Shown piece by piece: positions 7,971 to 16,881 of a stretch of 54,194 nucleotides of DNA; position 1 is the stretch's first letter, and each line of letters opens with the position of its first letter. A model generated the notes under the pieces. It was given only the letters and a program-made list of their open reading frames with translations, made no database searches and was not told the origin of the DNA. The DNA is from Gammaproteobacteria bacterium (GTDB taxonomy: Bacteria; Pseudomonadota; Gammaproteobacteria; Arenicellales; Arenicellaceae): the NCBI GenBank assembly GCA_013002025.1, contig JABDKW010000004.1, positions 1-54,194 on the forward strand, given 5' to 3'. The position numbers and the translations under genes are program-made.

Positions 7971-9011
7971 TTATTGGGTGATCGGCAACTCGCTGAATTT
8001 AATGGATAAACTCTCTAATACCAGCAGTTCGTCAACGGTGGTGGTGAGCAGTCGCCTGGCCTCGTTCAGTTCGTCGACCGTTGCCAGCAGCTTTTGTTGA
8101 GAAATTTTACCGCTACTGGATTGAACCCAGCTCTGTTGCACCGGAAAAAAAACATTGTTCGGCTCAGCACTGAGCTGGTGGCGCAGTAGGTCGGCAGTCA
8201 GCTTCTGCAGTATATCCACTGCTTGTCGGCCACCGACCCCTTGCCAGCTTTTCGCCACACTCACCGCATCCTGGCGATGGCTCCATAGGCCGTTTACACC
8301 GGTAAATACGGTTTTCAGAGTGTCGATATAATTGCTTTGATACAACTGCATAGCCAACAGTGGATGATTGTTGGCAATGGCTAAGTGAGTATCCACCTCA
8401 TGCTCGGGCATAATCTTTTGGCCAAGCAGCCATTGTGTCGCCGTGCTTTGATCCGGCGCCCGAAAATCTATCAAATTACAGCGGCTGCGAATTGTCTTGG
8501 GCAATGCCGCAAGGTGGTCGCTAACCAGAATAAACAGGGTGTTGGCGGGCGGCTCTTCCAGGTTCTTTAACAATGCGTTGGCCGCGTTGCGGTTCATGCT
8601 GTCGGCCTGATACATCAGCACCACCCGGGTTTTGCTGATATGCGGGTGGGTGGTGAGCTTGCCACCCAATGCTCGAACTTGATCGATGGTCAGCGTCTTG
8701 CGGGCTTTGCCGCTGTGTGGCTCCAGATAGCGGCGTGCGAATGGCGCTACTTTATCGCCCTCGTTAGCACTTTCTGCTTCGACTTCTGCTTCCGGCATCA
8801 GCACATGAAAATCCGGGTGAGAACCAGCATTAAATAAGGCTTTGGACTGCGCACTACCCTGCAGTAGTACATGCTCGGCTAAGGCCAGCGCCAGGGCCCG
8901 CTTGCCCAGACCAGCACCGCCAGTAAATAGCAACGCATGGCTGCTGCGCTCGCTGTCCGCGGTCAGGGTTTGCCAGAGCGGCTCATTCCAGGGGTAAACG
9001 GTAGCTTGCAT
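7971..9011 (-). CDS. holB: DNA polymerase III delta' subunit
   Basis: 346 residues. It is a AAA+ clamp-loader subunit, with a P-loop-like GGAGLGKRAL at residues 31-40, sensor segments (VVLMYQADSMNRNAANALLK, LEEPPANTLFILVS) and the Ser-Arg-Cys (SRC) motif in KTIRSRCNLIDF. Together with delta and tau/gamma it loads the beta clamp. The classical zinc-binding cysteine cluster between Walker A and B is not evident. It follows tmk with a 1-bp gap, the usual tmk-holB pair. The start at 9011 is the only reasonable one. Confidence 0.92.
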   Translation of the reverse strand: MQATVYPWNEPLWQTLTADSERSSHALLFTGGAGLGKRALALALAEHVLLQGSAQSKALFNAGSHPDFHVLMPEAEVEAESANEGDKVAPFARRYLEPHSGKARKTLTIDQVRALGGKLTTHPHISKTRVVLMYQADSMNRNAANALLKNLEEPPANTLFILVSDHLAALPKTIRSRCNLIDFRAPDQSTATQWLLGQKIMPEHEVDTHLAIANNHPLLAMQLYQSNYIDTLKTVFTGVNGLWSHRQDAVSVAKSWQGVGGRQAVDILQKLTADLLRHQLSAEPNNVFFPVQQSWVQSSSGKISQQKLLATVDELNEARRLLTTTVDELLVLESLSIKFSELPITQ

Positions 9012-9012
9012 A

Positions 9013-9639
9013 TCAGCGTAGAAAGTCTTGCATGACTGAGATCACAGCGGCTTCCACCTGTGCCATGCTGGCACTGGCATCCACTACCTTAATGCGGTTA
9101 GGCTCTGCAGCAGCGCGCTGCAGGTAACAGTCCCGCACCCGCTGTTTAAAATCAATTTGTTGTTGCTCAAAGCGATCCGGCGCACTGCGATCCCCGGCGC
9201 GTTGCTCGCCCTGCTCCACCGGCAAATCCAGCAACAAGGTGAAGTCGGGGCGCAACTCGCCCTGTACATTCTGTTCCAACTCGGCAATGCGCTGCATCGC
9301 AATACCACGACCACCACCCTGATACGCATAAGTGGCATCAGTAAAACGATCACATAGCACCCACTGCCCGCTGCTTAAAGCCGGCTCAATCACCTCATCG
9401 ATGTGTTGGGCACGGGCCGCGAACATCAGCAACAACTCAGCATAATCACCAATCAAATCATCGCCATCACTTAACAGCAATTCCCGAATCTGTTCGCCCA
9501 GGCGCGTGCCACCCGGTTCGCGGGTGTTCAGGTAATCGATGCCCTGCTCTTTCAGGCAGGCTTCTACCACCATGATATTGGTCGACTTGCCCGCGCCGTC
9601 CTGGCCTTCGATGGTGATAAATTTACCGAGTTGAGTCAT
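9013..9639 (-). CDS. tmk: thymidylate kinase
   Basis: 208 residues, normal length. It phosphorylates dTMP to dTDP with ATP. The P-loop EGQDGAGKST sits at residues 11-20, followed by the NTREPGGT substrate loop, the CDRFTDATYAYQGGGR motif near residue 95 and a LID region (RSAPDRFEQQ). In the operon mltG-tmk-holB, gaps are 9 and 1 bp, so the genes are almost certainly cotranscribed and translationally coupled. Confidence 0.95.
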   Translation of the reverse strand: MTQLGKFITIEGQDGAGKSTNIMVVEACLKEQGIDYLNTREPGGTRLGEQIRELLLSDGDDLIGDYAELLLMFAARAQHIDEVIEPALSSGQWVLCDRFTDATYAYQGGGRGIAMQRIAELEQNVQGELRPDFTLLLDLPVEQGEQRAGDRSAPDRFEQQQIDFKQRVRDCYLQRAAAEPNRIKVVDASASMAQVEAAVISVMQDFLR

Positions 9640-9648
9640 GTCAGAAAA

Positions 9649-10683
9649 TCACTTCCCGCCGGGATTGGAGCTAAACGATTTACGCTTGCCACCGAGCTGA
9701 TACTTAATCACGGCCTCATTGTGCTCACGCAAGTTCTTCGAAAAATAGTGTGTGCCATCACCCTTGCCGACAAAGTACAAGGCGTCGGTTTTCTGAGGTT
9801 GCGCGGCCGCAAAAATGGCCGCTTCGCCGGGATTGGCTATCGGGGTGGGCGGCAAGCCATAGCGTGTGTAGGTGTTGTATTCAGTGTCGGTGCGCAGATC
9901 ACGTCGCCGGATATTGCCATCGTAGGCGTCGCCCATGCCATAAATGACGGTAGGGTCGGTTTGCAGCTTCATGCCAATACGCAGCCGATTATTAAACACA
10001 CCAGAAATTTCCGGCCGCTCAATCGGCGCGCCGGTTTCTTTCTCGATAATCGAAGCCATAATCAGCAACTGGTACGGCGTTTCTAGCATTAGATCGTCAC
10101 TGCGTTGTGCCCATGCCGCCTCAAGCGTGGCCTGCTGCCGGTCATGTGCCTGCTTTAACACATCCAGGTCGCTATCACCGCGTTGATAAAAATATGTTTG
10201 TGGCGCAAACATCCCTTCAGGGTGCTTGCCGGGCGAACCTACTGCCCGCATGATGTCGCGCACGGTCATGCCAGCCAACTCATCCTCAAGTTTCTTTTGG
10301 CTGCTAAGCAGTGCGCGGTATTCCTTGAAGGTTTTGCCCTCGATCAGGGTTAAGGCATATTGCTTTACCCTACCGGCTGCCAATTTGTCGACCAGACCCG
10401 GAATGCTGTCGACATCAAGCAGAGTGTATTCGCCAGCTTTAATGGTGACGTCGCGCTGGTTCATCCAGATGTAGGCACGCAGGACATACTTGTTGCCAAT
10501 CACACCTTCGTTTTCCAGATGGTTGGCCAGCCACGACACGCCGACCCCGGTGGGCACTTCCAGATCCAGGTGGCGGTTTTGCAGCGGCTTGGACAAGGCC
10601 TGCACATACACGTAATAGCCGATGGCCAGCGCGGTTAAGAAAACCGCGTAAAAGCCGAGCCTAAATAATTTGAATAGCCCCAT
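9649..10683 (-). CDS. mltG: endolytic murein transglycosylase MltG (YceG)
   Basis: 344 residues. A short cytoplasmic N-terminus and one transmembrane helix (about residues 9-28) anchor it in the inner membrane. The periplasmic part carries a LysM-like domain and the YceG catalytic domain, with the IIEKETGAP motif containing the catalytic Glu and the downstream RIGMKLQTDPTVIYG signature. It cleaves nascent peptidoglycan strands and thereby limits glycan length. The start overlaps the end of pabC by 23 bp. The pabC-mltG-tmk order is the common one in gammaproteobacteria. Confidence 0.93.
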   Translation of the reverse strand: MGLFKLFRLGFYAVFLTALAIGYYVYVQALSKPLQNRHLDLEVPTGVGVSWLANHLENEGVIGNKYVLRAYIWMNQRDVTIKAGEYTLLDVDSIPGLVDKLAAGRVKQYALTLIEGKTFKEYRALLSSQKKLEDELAGMTVRDIMRAVGSPGKHPEGMFAPQTYFYQRGDSDLDVLKQAHDRQQATLEAAWAQRSDDLMLETPYQLLIMASIIEKETGAPIERPEISGVFNNRLRIGMKLQTDPTVIYGMGDAYDGNIRRRDLRTDTEYNTYTRYGLPPTPIANPGEAAIFAAAQPQKTDALYFVGKGDGTHYFSKNLREHNEAVIKYQLGGKRKSFSSNPGGK

Positions 10684-11482
10684 CGCGCTGCATTATGTCC
10701 AGGAGTTGTTGTGAGCTGGTAAAATCATTGAATTCAGCGGCTTGGAATTTCCGCACCGGCCAGGCGCCGATCAGAGAATTGGTCAGAAACACTTCGTCCG
10801 CGGCTTCGATATCCGCCACGGATAATGGCACAACCTCGGCCAGCAGACCAAGCTCATCTACGGTGTTTAACACAAATTCGCGCATCACGCCGGCCACCCC
10901 CGCACTACTAAGGTCCGGGGTGTTTAATTGCCCGCCGTTGCGGATAAACACATTCGATTGGGTGGCTTCGATTACTCCCCCGTCTGCACCACATAATAGC
11001 GCCTCTTGCCATTCATCCTGCCAGCGCGAGCGCGCCATTATCTGCTCCAGTCGATTGCCATGTTTATGCCCCGCAAGCAGTGGCTGGTCGGCCAGTGTCA
11101 CATCGCTTAAGCCAAGCACGATACCAGTTTCATAAACGTTGGCGTCAAAGTCAGGGTAAGCATGGCTGCTGACAATGCGCAATGGATGCGGGGTGGACGG
11201 GTTGGCGTATCCTCGGCCACCACCGCCCATGGTCAGCGTCACCCGCAATACCCCATGTTCAATTGGCGCAGCGAGGCTAGCAATCTCCTCTAATAATGCG
11301 CTCTCGTCCAACGCAATTGACAGCACCCGCGCACCACGCTCAAGGCGCTCGAGATGCGGACCCAACAACAGCGGTTCGCCGTCCGCGACTGCGATGGTTT
11401 CAAACAGGCTTTGTCCGTACAACAGGCCGCGATCGGTAATCGAGATGTGCTGCGTGGCAACGCCGTTAACTAAACTGGTCAT
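10661..11482 (-). CDS. pabC: aminodeoxychorismate lyase
   Basis: 273 residues, fold type IV PLP enzyme. It converts 4-amino-4-deoxychorismate to p-aminobenzoate plus pyruvate in folate synthesis. Lys140 in the GHKHGNRLEQ motif is the expected PLP lysine, and the N-terminal ITDRGLLYGQSLFETI signature of the family is intact. It lies 20 bp after fabF and overlaps mltG by 23 bp. Confidence 0.93.
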   Translation of the reverse strand: MTSLVNGVATQHISITDRGLLYGQSLFETIAVADGEPLLLGPHLERLERGARVLSIALDESALLEEIASLAAPIEHGVLRVTLTMGGGGRGYANPSTPHPLRIVSSHAYPDFDANVYETGIVLGLSDVTLADQPLLAGHKHGNRLEQIMARSRWQDEWQEALLCGADGGVIEATQSNVFIRNGGQLNTPDLSSAGVAGVMREFVLNTVDELGLLAEVVPLSVADIEAADEVFLTNSLIGAWPVRKFQAAEFNDFTSSQQLLDIMQRDGAIQII

Positions 11483-11502
11483 ACTGCCACCAGTCAGCGG
11501 CG

Positions 11503-12744
11503 CTAGCGAAAACGACGCAGCGCCAAAGTACCGTTGGTGCCGCCAAAACCAAAGGAGTTGGTAAGTGCGTTTTCAATGTTCATGTCGCGCGCTGTGTGCG
11601 GCACGTAATCAAGGTCACAATCCTCACTTGGGTTGTGCAAATTGATGGTCGGTGGCGCAACCTGCGTATGCAGGGCCATCACGGTGTATACCGCTTCCAC
11701 GCCGCCGGCCGCACCAAGCAAGTGCCCGACCATGGATTTGGTGGAGCTAACAGCAATCGAGCCGGCGTGATCGCCAAACGCGGCTTTTACCGCCTGCGTT
11801 TCTGCTACGTCGCCCAAGGGGGTTGAGGTGCCATGCGCATTAAGGTGCTGCACCTCGGCGGCATTGATACCCGCATGCCGCATGGCATTGGCCATACAGC
11901 GCGCTGCGCCTTCGCCACCGGGGCTGGGCGAGGTCATATGATAGGCGTCGCCACTCATACCAAAACCGGTGAGTTCTGCGTAGATGCGCGCGCCCCTCGC
12001 TTTGGCATGCTCGTACTCCTCGAGTACCACCACCCCAGCGCCCTCGCCCATCACAAAGCCGTCACGTGCTTCATCCCAGGGGCAAGACGCCTTGGTCGGG
12101 TCCACATCTCGTGAGGAAAGTGCCTTGGCGTTACCAAAGCCAGCAATGGCGGTCGGTGAAACCGCCGCCTCGGAGCCGCCGGCAATCATCACGTCAGCAT
12201 CTCCGTATTCGATGAGCCGGCCGGCATCACCAATCGCATGGGTAGCCGTTGTACACGCTGTGACCATCGACAGGTTGGGCCCTTTCAAGCCGAGATTGAT
12301 CGACAGGTTGCCGGAGATCATATTAATGATCGAGCTGGGCACAAAGAAGGGTGACACCCGGCGTACGCCGCGCTCAAGATAGGTTTGGGTGCAGGTTTCG
12401 ATGGTGGAAATGCCCCCAATGCCAGAGCCCACATGCACACCGATACGTTCGGCATTCTCTTCGGTTACTTCGAGCCCTGAGTCTTTGAACGCGTCAAGGC
12501 TGGCCGCCATGCCCAGTTGAATAAAGCGATCCATCTTACGGGCCTCTTTGGGCGGCATGTAATTGGCTGGATCAAAATCATCCACCTGCCCCGCTATTTG
12601 GCAGGGGAACCCAGACGCATCAAAGTGCGTGATCGGCCCGATGCCACTCACACCCTCTGTAATATTTTTCCAGTTTTGTTCAAGCGTCAACCCGACCGGT
12701 GACAGGATCCCCAGGCCGGTTACGACCACACGACGTTTACTCAT
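11503..12744 (-). CDS. fabF: 3-oxoacyl-[ACP] synthase II (FabF)
   Basis: 413 residues, full-length KAS II, which condenses malonyl-ACP with growing acyl-ACP. The catalytic Cys164 is in TACTTATHA; the two His residues are in LNAHGTSTPLGD and STKSMVGHLLGAAG. C-terminal NSFGFGGTN is intact. It is separated from acpP by a 399-bp spacer containing the acpP terminator and a tandem repeat, so it probably has its own promoter or depends on readthrough. It starts the fabF-pabC-mltG-tmk-holB group. Confidence 0.95.
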   Translation of the reverse strand: MSKRRVVVTGLGILSPVGLTLEQNWKNITEGVSGIGPITHFDASGFPCQIAGQVDDFDPANYMPPKEARKMDRFIQLGMAASLDAFKDSGLEVTEENAERIGVHVGSGIGGISTIETCTQTYLERGVRRVSPFFVPSSIINMISGNLSINLGLKGPNLSMVTACTTATHAIGDAGRLIEYGDADVMIAGGSEAAVSPTAIAGFGNAKALSSRDVDPTKASCPWDEARDGFVMGEGAGVVVLEEYEHAKARGARIYAELTGFGMSGDAYHMTSPSPGGEGAARCMANAMRHAGINAAEVQHLNAHGTSTPLGDVAETQAVKAAFGDHAGSIAVSSTKSMVGHLLGAAGGVEAVYTVMALHTQVAPPTINLHNPSEDCDLDYVPHTARDMNIENALTNSFGFGGTNGTLALRRFR

Positions 12745-12826
12745 AATGAATTGGTATGCTCAACAATTAGTGAACCGGAATTATAATTGAATTAAAAAGG
12801 AAAGGCGCCGAAGAATGGAGCAAGGA

Positions 12827-12943
12827 GAGCCGTCAGCAAAAAGGCCCTCCATATAATCGACGCCTCGATATAAACCGCCCGCACGACGCATTCAAGAATA
12901 AACAATCGCTCCTTCGCATCCATGCGACCGCGATGTACCGTTC
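12827..12943. repeat. tandem direct repeat, copy 1 (117 bp)
   Basis: Begins GAGCCGTCAGC and ends GCGATGTACCGTTC. It matches copy 2 closely along most of its length, including TCGACGCCTCGATA, GCACGACG.ATTCAAGAATA, TCGCATCCATGCGACC and the end. Differences are concentrated in about 20 bp near the start of the unit. CGCATCCATGCG inside it can form a small hairpin. Confidence 0.85.
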
Positions 12944-12962
12944 TATCCGAGGATAACGAATA

Positions 12963-13076
12963 GAGCCGTCAGCGGACCGAACTACCAGTAAGTCGACGCC
13001 TCGATAAAAACAGCACGCACGACGTATTCAAGAATACATCGCTCTTTCGCATCCATGCGACCGCGATGTACCGTTC
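12963..13076. repeat. tandem direct repeat, copy 2 (114 bp)
   Basis: Same unit as at 12827-12943, separated from it by 19 bp, with the same ends (GAGCCGTCAGC to CCGTTC). Conservation of both ends suggests a defined element rather than random duplication. It ends about 15 bp before the acpP terminator. The unit resembles short intergenic repeats dispersed in many bacterial genomes, which I cannot test from one window. Confidence 0.85.
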
Positions 13077-13090
13077 ATCCTGAACATAAA

Positions 13091-13121
13091 AAAAGCCGCT
13101 GCGAGTTAGGCAGCGGCTTTT
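13091..13121 (-). terminator. rho-independent terminator of acpP
   Basis: Twelve-base arms AAAAGCCGCTGC and GCAGCGGCTTTT with a 7-base loop. On the minus strand the stem is followed by further T residues and lies 22 bp after the acpP stop. This is a strong intrinsic terminator. Confidence 0.93.
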
Positions 13122-13143
13122 GATGCTTGCTTAAAGCGTTGAC

Positions 13144-13377
13144 TTAGGAATTGTTAGTTACGTAGTCAATCGCTTGTTGCACAGTCGTGATATTTTCGGC
13201 TTCTTCGTCCGGAATTTCTGTTTCGAATTCTTCTTCCAGAGCCATTACCAGCTCGACTGTGTCCAGTGAATCGGCACCCAGGTCGTCTACGAATGAGGCA
13301 CTGTTAACCACCTGATCTTCGTTTACACCTAATTGCTCAATTACAATTTTTTTTACGCGTTCTTCAATACTGCTCAT
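13144..13377 (-). CDS. acpP: acyl carrier protein
   Basis: 77 residues, very acidic, the standard AcpP length. Ser37 in the [11 protein letters not shown] motif receives 4'-phosphopantetheine. It carries acyl chains for all fatty-acid enzymes encoded around it (FabD, FabG, FabF, FabY) and for PlsX. It has its own strong promoter in the 226-bp gap to fabG and a strong terminator, which fits the very high expression typical of ACP. AcpH, encoded at 16882, is the predicted enzyme that removes the prosthetic group. Confidence 0.97.
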   Translation of the reverse strand: MSSIEERVKKIVIEQLGVNEDQVVNSASFVDDLGADSLDTVELVMALEEEFETEIPDEEAENITTVQQAIDYVTNNS

Positions 13378-13518
13378 TTGATTACCTCATGTAGAGTGGA
13401 GCTTAAAAAAGACTGATTAATTTATTTCGCTGTCAGCGAAACGAATAAAGCAGGCTACATTTATTTAGGTTTTGACAGCTTAATAAAAAATCAAAACCGC
13501 TGTTCTGTGATGGCGCGC

Positions 13519-13546
13519 ATTATATAAAAATGGGCCGATAATGCAA
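13519..13546 (-). promoter_or_regulatory. sigma70-type promoter of acpP
   Basis: On the minus strand: -35 TTGCAT (13541-13546), 16-bp spacer, -10 TATAAT (13519-13524). This predicts a leader of about 135 nt before acpP. The leader is AT-rich and includes a 7-bp hairpin with a 3-base loop (TTTCGCT/AGCGAAA, 13425-13441). Confidence 0.75.
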
Positions 13547-13603
13547 AACAAATGGGCACTTTAATCGCGCTAAAACAGTGCAATTGCCCTAAATTAGTTG
13601 TCA

Positions 13604-14350
13604 TTATGTCATGTACATGCCGCCGTTCACATGCATGGTTGTGCCATTTACATAGCCAGCCTCGTGCGAGGCTAAAAAGACCACGCTGGCGGCGATGTCG
13701 GCTGGCTCGCCGAGGCGCGCTGCGGGGATGGTGGCAGTCAGTTTTGCCACCTGGTCTTCGCTCAAGGCTTTGGTCATATCGGTATTGATAAAACCCGGCG
13801 CGATGGCATTGACCGTGATGCCGCGAGAAGCGACTTCCTGCGCCAGTGATTTAGTAAAACCAATCACGCCGGCCTTGGCCGCTGCATAGTTTGCCTGCCC
13901 CGCATTGCCCGACACGCCCACCACGGACGTGATATTAATAATTCGCCCGAAACGCGCCTTCATCATGCCGCGCAGCACGCCCTTACTGAGTCGATACACA
14001 GACTTGAGATTGGTCGACATGATGTCATCCCACTCTTCTTCTTTCATGCGCATCATTAGATTGTCGCGCGTGATGCCTGCGTTATTCACCAACACACTGA
14101 CACTACCGTGAGTTTCAGCAATATGCTTTAACAGCGCGTCGACCGACTCGGCATCGGTCACATTTAACGGCCTGCCCTCGCCCTTGATGCCAGCTGCAGC
14201 GAACGCCGCTGAAATGCTGTCAGCCCCGGATTCGGAAGTCGCAGTACCGATAACAGCGGCGCCCTGGGCACCAAGTTGTAAAGCAATGGCCTGCCCGATG
14301 CCGCGCGTTGCGCCGGTCACCAGACAAACCTGATCGTTTAAATTAAACAT
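13604..14350 (-). CDS. fabG: 3-oxoacyl-[ACP] reductase (FabG)
   Basis: 248 residues, short-chain dehydrogenase fold. NADP(H)-binding TGATRGIGQAIA is at residues 12-23; the NNAG motif is at 89-92; the catalytic triad is Ser142, Tyr155, Lys159 (YAAAK). It reduces 3-oxoacyl-ACP. It lies 36 bp after fabD and before the acpP promoter. Confidence 0.96.
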   Translation of the reverse strand: MFNLNDQVCLVTGATRGIGQAIALQLGAQGAAVIGTATSESGADSISAAFAAAGIKGEGRPLNVTDAESVDALLKHIAETHGSVSVLVNNAGITRDNLMMRMKEEEWDDIMSTNLKSVYRLSKGVLRGMMKARFGRIINITSVVGVSGNAGQANYAAAKAGVIGFTKSLAQEVASRGITVNAIAPGFINTDMTKALSEDQVAKLTATIPAARLGEPADIAASVVFLASHEAGYVNGTTMHVNGGMYMT

Positions 14351-14386
14351 ATTGATTCCTTTGTTTGCGTTTGTTTGTCGCCCAGC

Positions 14387-15310
14387 TCAGCCAATCAGTT
14401 CAGCGAAGGCCTCAGGCTTTTCAATACAGGCCGTGCTCGCCTCTTTGGCAATGCGCTTGATCATGCCGCCCAATACTTTGCCAGGGCCGCTTTCGATAAA
14501 TAAATCCACCCCATCTGCGTGCATCGCCTGCACGCTTTCGACCCACCTTACCGGCGAATCGAGTTGCGTCACAAGGTTGGCTGCAATGTCATCGCTCGAC
14601 TCAGCGATGGAGACATTGCAATTGTGCAACACAGGGATGTTTGGCATCTGAATATCGACTTGTGCGATACGCTCAGCTAATCTCGCGGACGCTGATGACA
14701 TCAGGCTGCTGTGCGCTGGAATGCTGACTGGCAGCGGTAATGCACGGCGTGCTCCGGCGGCTTTGAGTTGCTCAATGCCACGTTCAATCGCCGCTGCGCT
14801 GCCCGCGATAACCACCTGGCCGGGCGCATTGAAATTCACCGCCTGCAATACATCGCCCTGCGCTGCATTGGCGCAAACCTCGCGCACTTGCTCATCTTCC
14901 AGCCCTAGAATCGCGGCCATACCACCTTCACCGGCCGGTACTGCCTCTTGCATATAGCGCCCCCGATCACGTACCAGCTGCACACCCTCGCCAAACGCAA
15001 TCGCGCCGGCCGCCACCAATGCGGTGTACTCGCCCAGGCTGTGGCCCGCCATAATGGCCGGGTTCTCACCACCCAATTCTTGCCACACGCGCCAGGCGGC
15101 GACACCGGCTGTCAACAACGCGGGTTGAGTGTTCTCAGTCTGTGACAGACGCTCCAGCGGGCCTTCTTGAGTCATTACCCAAAGATCAGTACCGAGCGCG
15201 TCTGAGGCCTCTTCAAAACTGCTTTTGACCACCGGGAATGCGGCTGCCAATTCCGCCATCATGCCAATGCTTTGTGAGCCCTGGCCTGGAAATACGATTG
15301 CTTTAGACAT
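14387..15310 (-). CDS. fabD: malonyl-CoA:ACP transacylase (FabD)
   Basis: 307 residues. It transfers malonyl from CoA to ACP. The PGQGSQ motif is at 8-13, nucleophile Ser91 in GHSLGEY, and His200 in IPAHSSLM. In E. coli fabH lies between plsX and fabD; here plsX is followed directly by fabD after 28 bp, as in Pseudomonas. That fits chain initiation by FabY encoded at 19745-21634. Confidence 0.95.
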   Translation of the reverse strand: MSKAIVFPGQGSQSIGMMAELAAAFPVVKSSFEEASDALGTDLWVMTQEGPLERLSQTENTQPALLTAGVAAWRVWQELGGENPAIMAGHSLGEYTALVAAGAIAFGEGVQLVRDRGRYMQEAVPAGEGGMAAILGLEDEQVREVCANAAQGDVLQAVNFNAPGQVVIAGSAAAIERGIEQLKAAGARRALPLPVSIPAHSSLMSSASARLAERIAQVDIQMPNIPVLHNCNVSIAESSDDIAANLVTQLDSPVRWVESVQAMHADGVDLFIESGPGKVLGGMIKRIAKEASTACIEKPEAFAELIG

Positions 15311-15338
15311 AAGTTATTAGTTGTAATAGTTTATTTAT

Positions 15339-16430
15339 CTAATTGATATCATTGAATACTTTTCGGATTTCTTCGCTGATATGGCCAATCACATCGCGCT
15401 CAGCCTGGCGATTCGCCTCTTGCAGCGCATGTAAAAAACCGACCTGATCAGCACCACCATGGCTTTTCACCACAATCCCGTTCAAACCAAGCAATGTCGC
15501 GCCGTTGTGGTGACGCGGATCGATACGCCGCGCCATGCGTTTGAGTATCGGTTTTGTCAACAAACCTGCTAATTTAGATAACCATGAACGGCCAAACTCT
15601 TCGCGCAATACATTCATAATCAGGCCCGCTGTGCCCTCGCTCGCTTTGAGTGCCACATTACCCTCAAATCCGTCGCAGACAATCACATCCACTTTGCTGC
15701 TGTACAATTCATTGGCCTCGATATACCCCACGTAGTTGAGCTTGCTTTGGGCTAACAGTGTTGACGCTTGCTTGGTTTTCTCAGAGCCCTTGATTTCTTC
15801 TGCACCAACATTGAGCAGTGCCACACGGGGTGACTCCTTTTTATCAACGTATTCAGTTAAAACTGAACCCATTACAGCAAATTGCACCAGCATTTCCGGC
15901 GTAGAGTCGACATTGGCACCGAGATCCAGCATGTGTACGGTATTGCTTGGGTTTTGACATGGCATGGTCGAAACAATCGCAGGCCGATCAATGCCATCAA
16001 TCGTCTTCAGCACAAAGCGAGCCGTTGCCATCAGAGCGCCGGTATTACCCGCACTGATACAGGCCTGTGCCTGCCCTTCTTTAACCAGGTTAATGGCGAC
16101 CCGCATAGAAGAGTCTTTTTTCTTCTTCATGGCATGGGCCGGAGGCTCGTCCATATCAACCACCTGGCTGGCTTCATGCAGGCGTAACAGCCCTGCCTGT
16201 ACCAAGTCAGCGCCATGGTGATCCGCGATTACCGGTGTCAACGCTTCACTCTTGCCGACCAGAATAATGCGATGCAGCCACGGTTGACGGTGGGTACGAA
16301 GGAATTCAATTGACGCCGCAACAGTAATGGAAGGTCCGTGATCACCGCCCATCGCATCGACTGCAATAGTTGTCACCTCCGATGCAGCATCGGCCATAAA
16401 AGTGGCTTGCGGATTTTGATCTGTGGTCAT
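15339..16430 (-). CDS. plsX: phosphate acyltransferase PlsX
   Basis: 363 residues from the ATG at 16430. The conserved family start IAVDAMGGDHGP only begins near residue 22, so there is an N-terminal extension of about 15-20 residues, or translation begins at the internal ATG near 16397. PlsX makes acyl-phosphate from acyl-ACP for phospholipid synthesis. The conserved ISAGNTGALMA and DGFEGNVALKASEG motifs are present. It is downstream of rpmF, with a possible attenuating terminator between them. Confidence 0.93.
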   Translation of the reverse strand: MTTDQNPQATFMADAASEVTTIAVDAMGGDHGPSITVAASIEFLRTHRQPWLHRIILVGKSEALTPVIADHHGADLVQAGLLRLHEASQVVDMDEPPAHAMKKKKDSSMRVAINLVKEGQAQACISAGNTGALMATARFVLKTIDGIDRPAIVSTMPCQNPSNTVHMLDLGANVDSTPEMLVQFAVMGSVLTEYVDKKESPRVALLNVGAEEIKGSEKTKQASTLLAQSKLNYVGYIEANELYSSKVDVIVCDGFEGNVALKASEGTAGLIMNVLREEFGRSWLSKLAGLLTKPILKRMARRIDPRHHNGATLLGLNGIVVKSHGGADQVGFLHALQEANRQAERDVIGHISEEIRKVFNDIN

Positions 16431-16473
16431 CAGATGAACATAAAACTATGGATCGGCGATCAGTAGAATGCAA

Positions 16474-16499
16474 AAAGGCCTCGAATCCACGAGGCCTTT
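16474..16499 (-). terminator. hairpin terminator between rpmF and plsX
   Basis: Ten-base perfect arms AAAGGCCTCG/CGAGGCCTTT with a 6-base loop. On the minus strand it follows the rpmF stop by about 30 bp and ends in five T residues. Because rpmF and plsX usually share a transcript, it probably acts as a partial terminator that keeps rpmF mRNA above fab mRNA. Confidence 0.8.
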
Positions 16500-16527
16500 G
16501 AGGAGTAGAGGAGTAATAGAAACAAGT

Positions 16528-16710
16528 TTAGCGGGCTTCTTTTACATTAACTACTTTTTTGCCCCGGTAATATCCGGTGGCGGTAACCTGATGTCGGCGA
16601 TGCATTTCACCGGTCATTGAATCGGTTGACAGGGTTGGCTCACCCATCGCGTCGTGCGAGCGACGCATGCCACGGCGGGAGACAGATTTTTTACTTTTTT
16701 GTACGGCCAT
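16528..16710 (-). CDS. rpmF: 50S ribosomal protein L32
   Basis: 60 residues, beginning [20 protein letters not shown] and ending VNVKEAR; nearly universal L32 sequence. The start at 16710 is chosen because L32 begins MAVQ and a good ribosome-binding site (GAGGTATT) precedes it. No zinc-binding cysteines are present, as in other gammaproteobacterial L32. The usual upstream partner yceD (DUF177) is not adjacent. Confidence 0.97.
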   Translation of the reverse strand: MAVQKSKKSVSRRGMRRSHDAMGEPTLSTDSMTGEMHRRHQVTATGYYRGKKVVNVKEAR

Positions 16711-16803
16711 CGTTAATACCTCAATGATATTGGCTGCAGAACCCGACAAATGCTTGAATTAGCTGTGTTTTCGGAGCCCTATCGAACCCTTAATTTGGGG
16801 CGC

Positions 16804-16832
16804 ATCATATAGAGTAAGAGTGGCTCTGTCAA
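16804..16832 (-). promoter_or_regulatory. strong sigma70 promoter of rpmF-plsX-fab
   Basis: On the minus strand: consensus -35 TTGACA (16827-16832), 17-bp spacer, -10 TATGAT (16804-16809), about 95 bp before the rpmF ATG. It starts the ribosomal protein/fatty-acid block. Confidence 0.85.
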
Positions 16833-16881
16833 AGCAATCGGGGGTATTTTTACTGCTTTTTAGGGCCTGCTTTATGGCGCT

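Larger units (their letters stand above)
12745..13143 (-). other. fabF-acpP intergenic region
   Basis: 399 bp without a plausible protein gene. It holds the acpP terminator at its right end (13091-13121), two direct copies of a 114-117 bp unit (12827-12943 and 12963-13076), and about 80 bp next to fabF that must contain the fabF leader. The conserved core between acpP and fabF is usually short, so this spacer is an insertion relative to the common arrangement. Confidence 0.7.

Noticed and set aside
12827-13076. CRISPR array
   Set aside because: Only two units of about 115 bp with almost no spacer; no cas gene.
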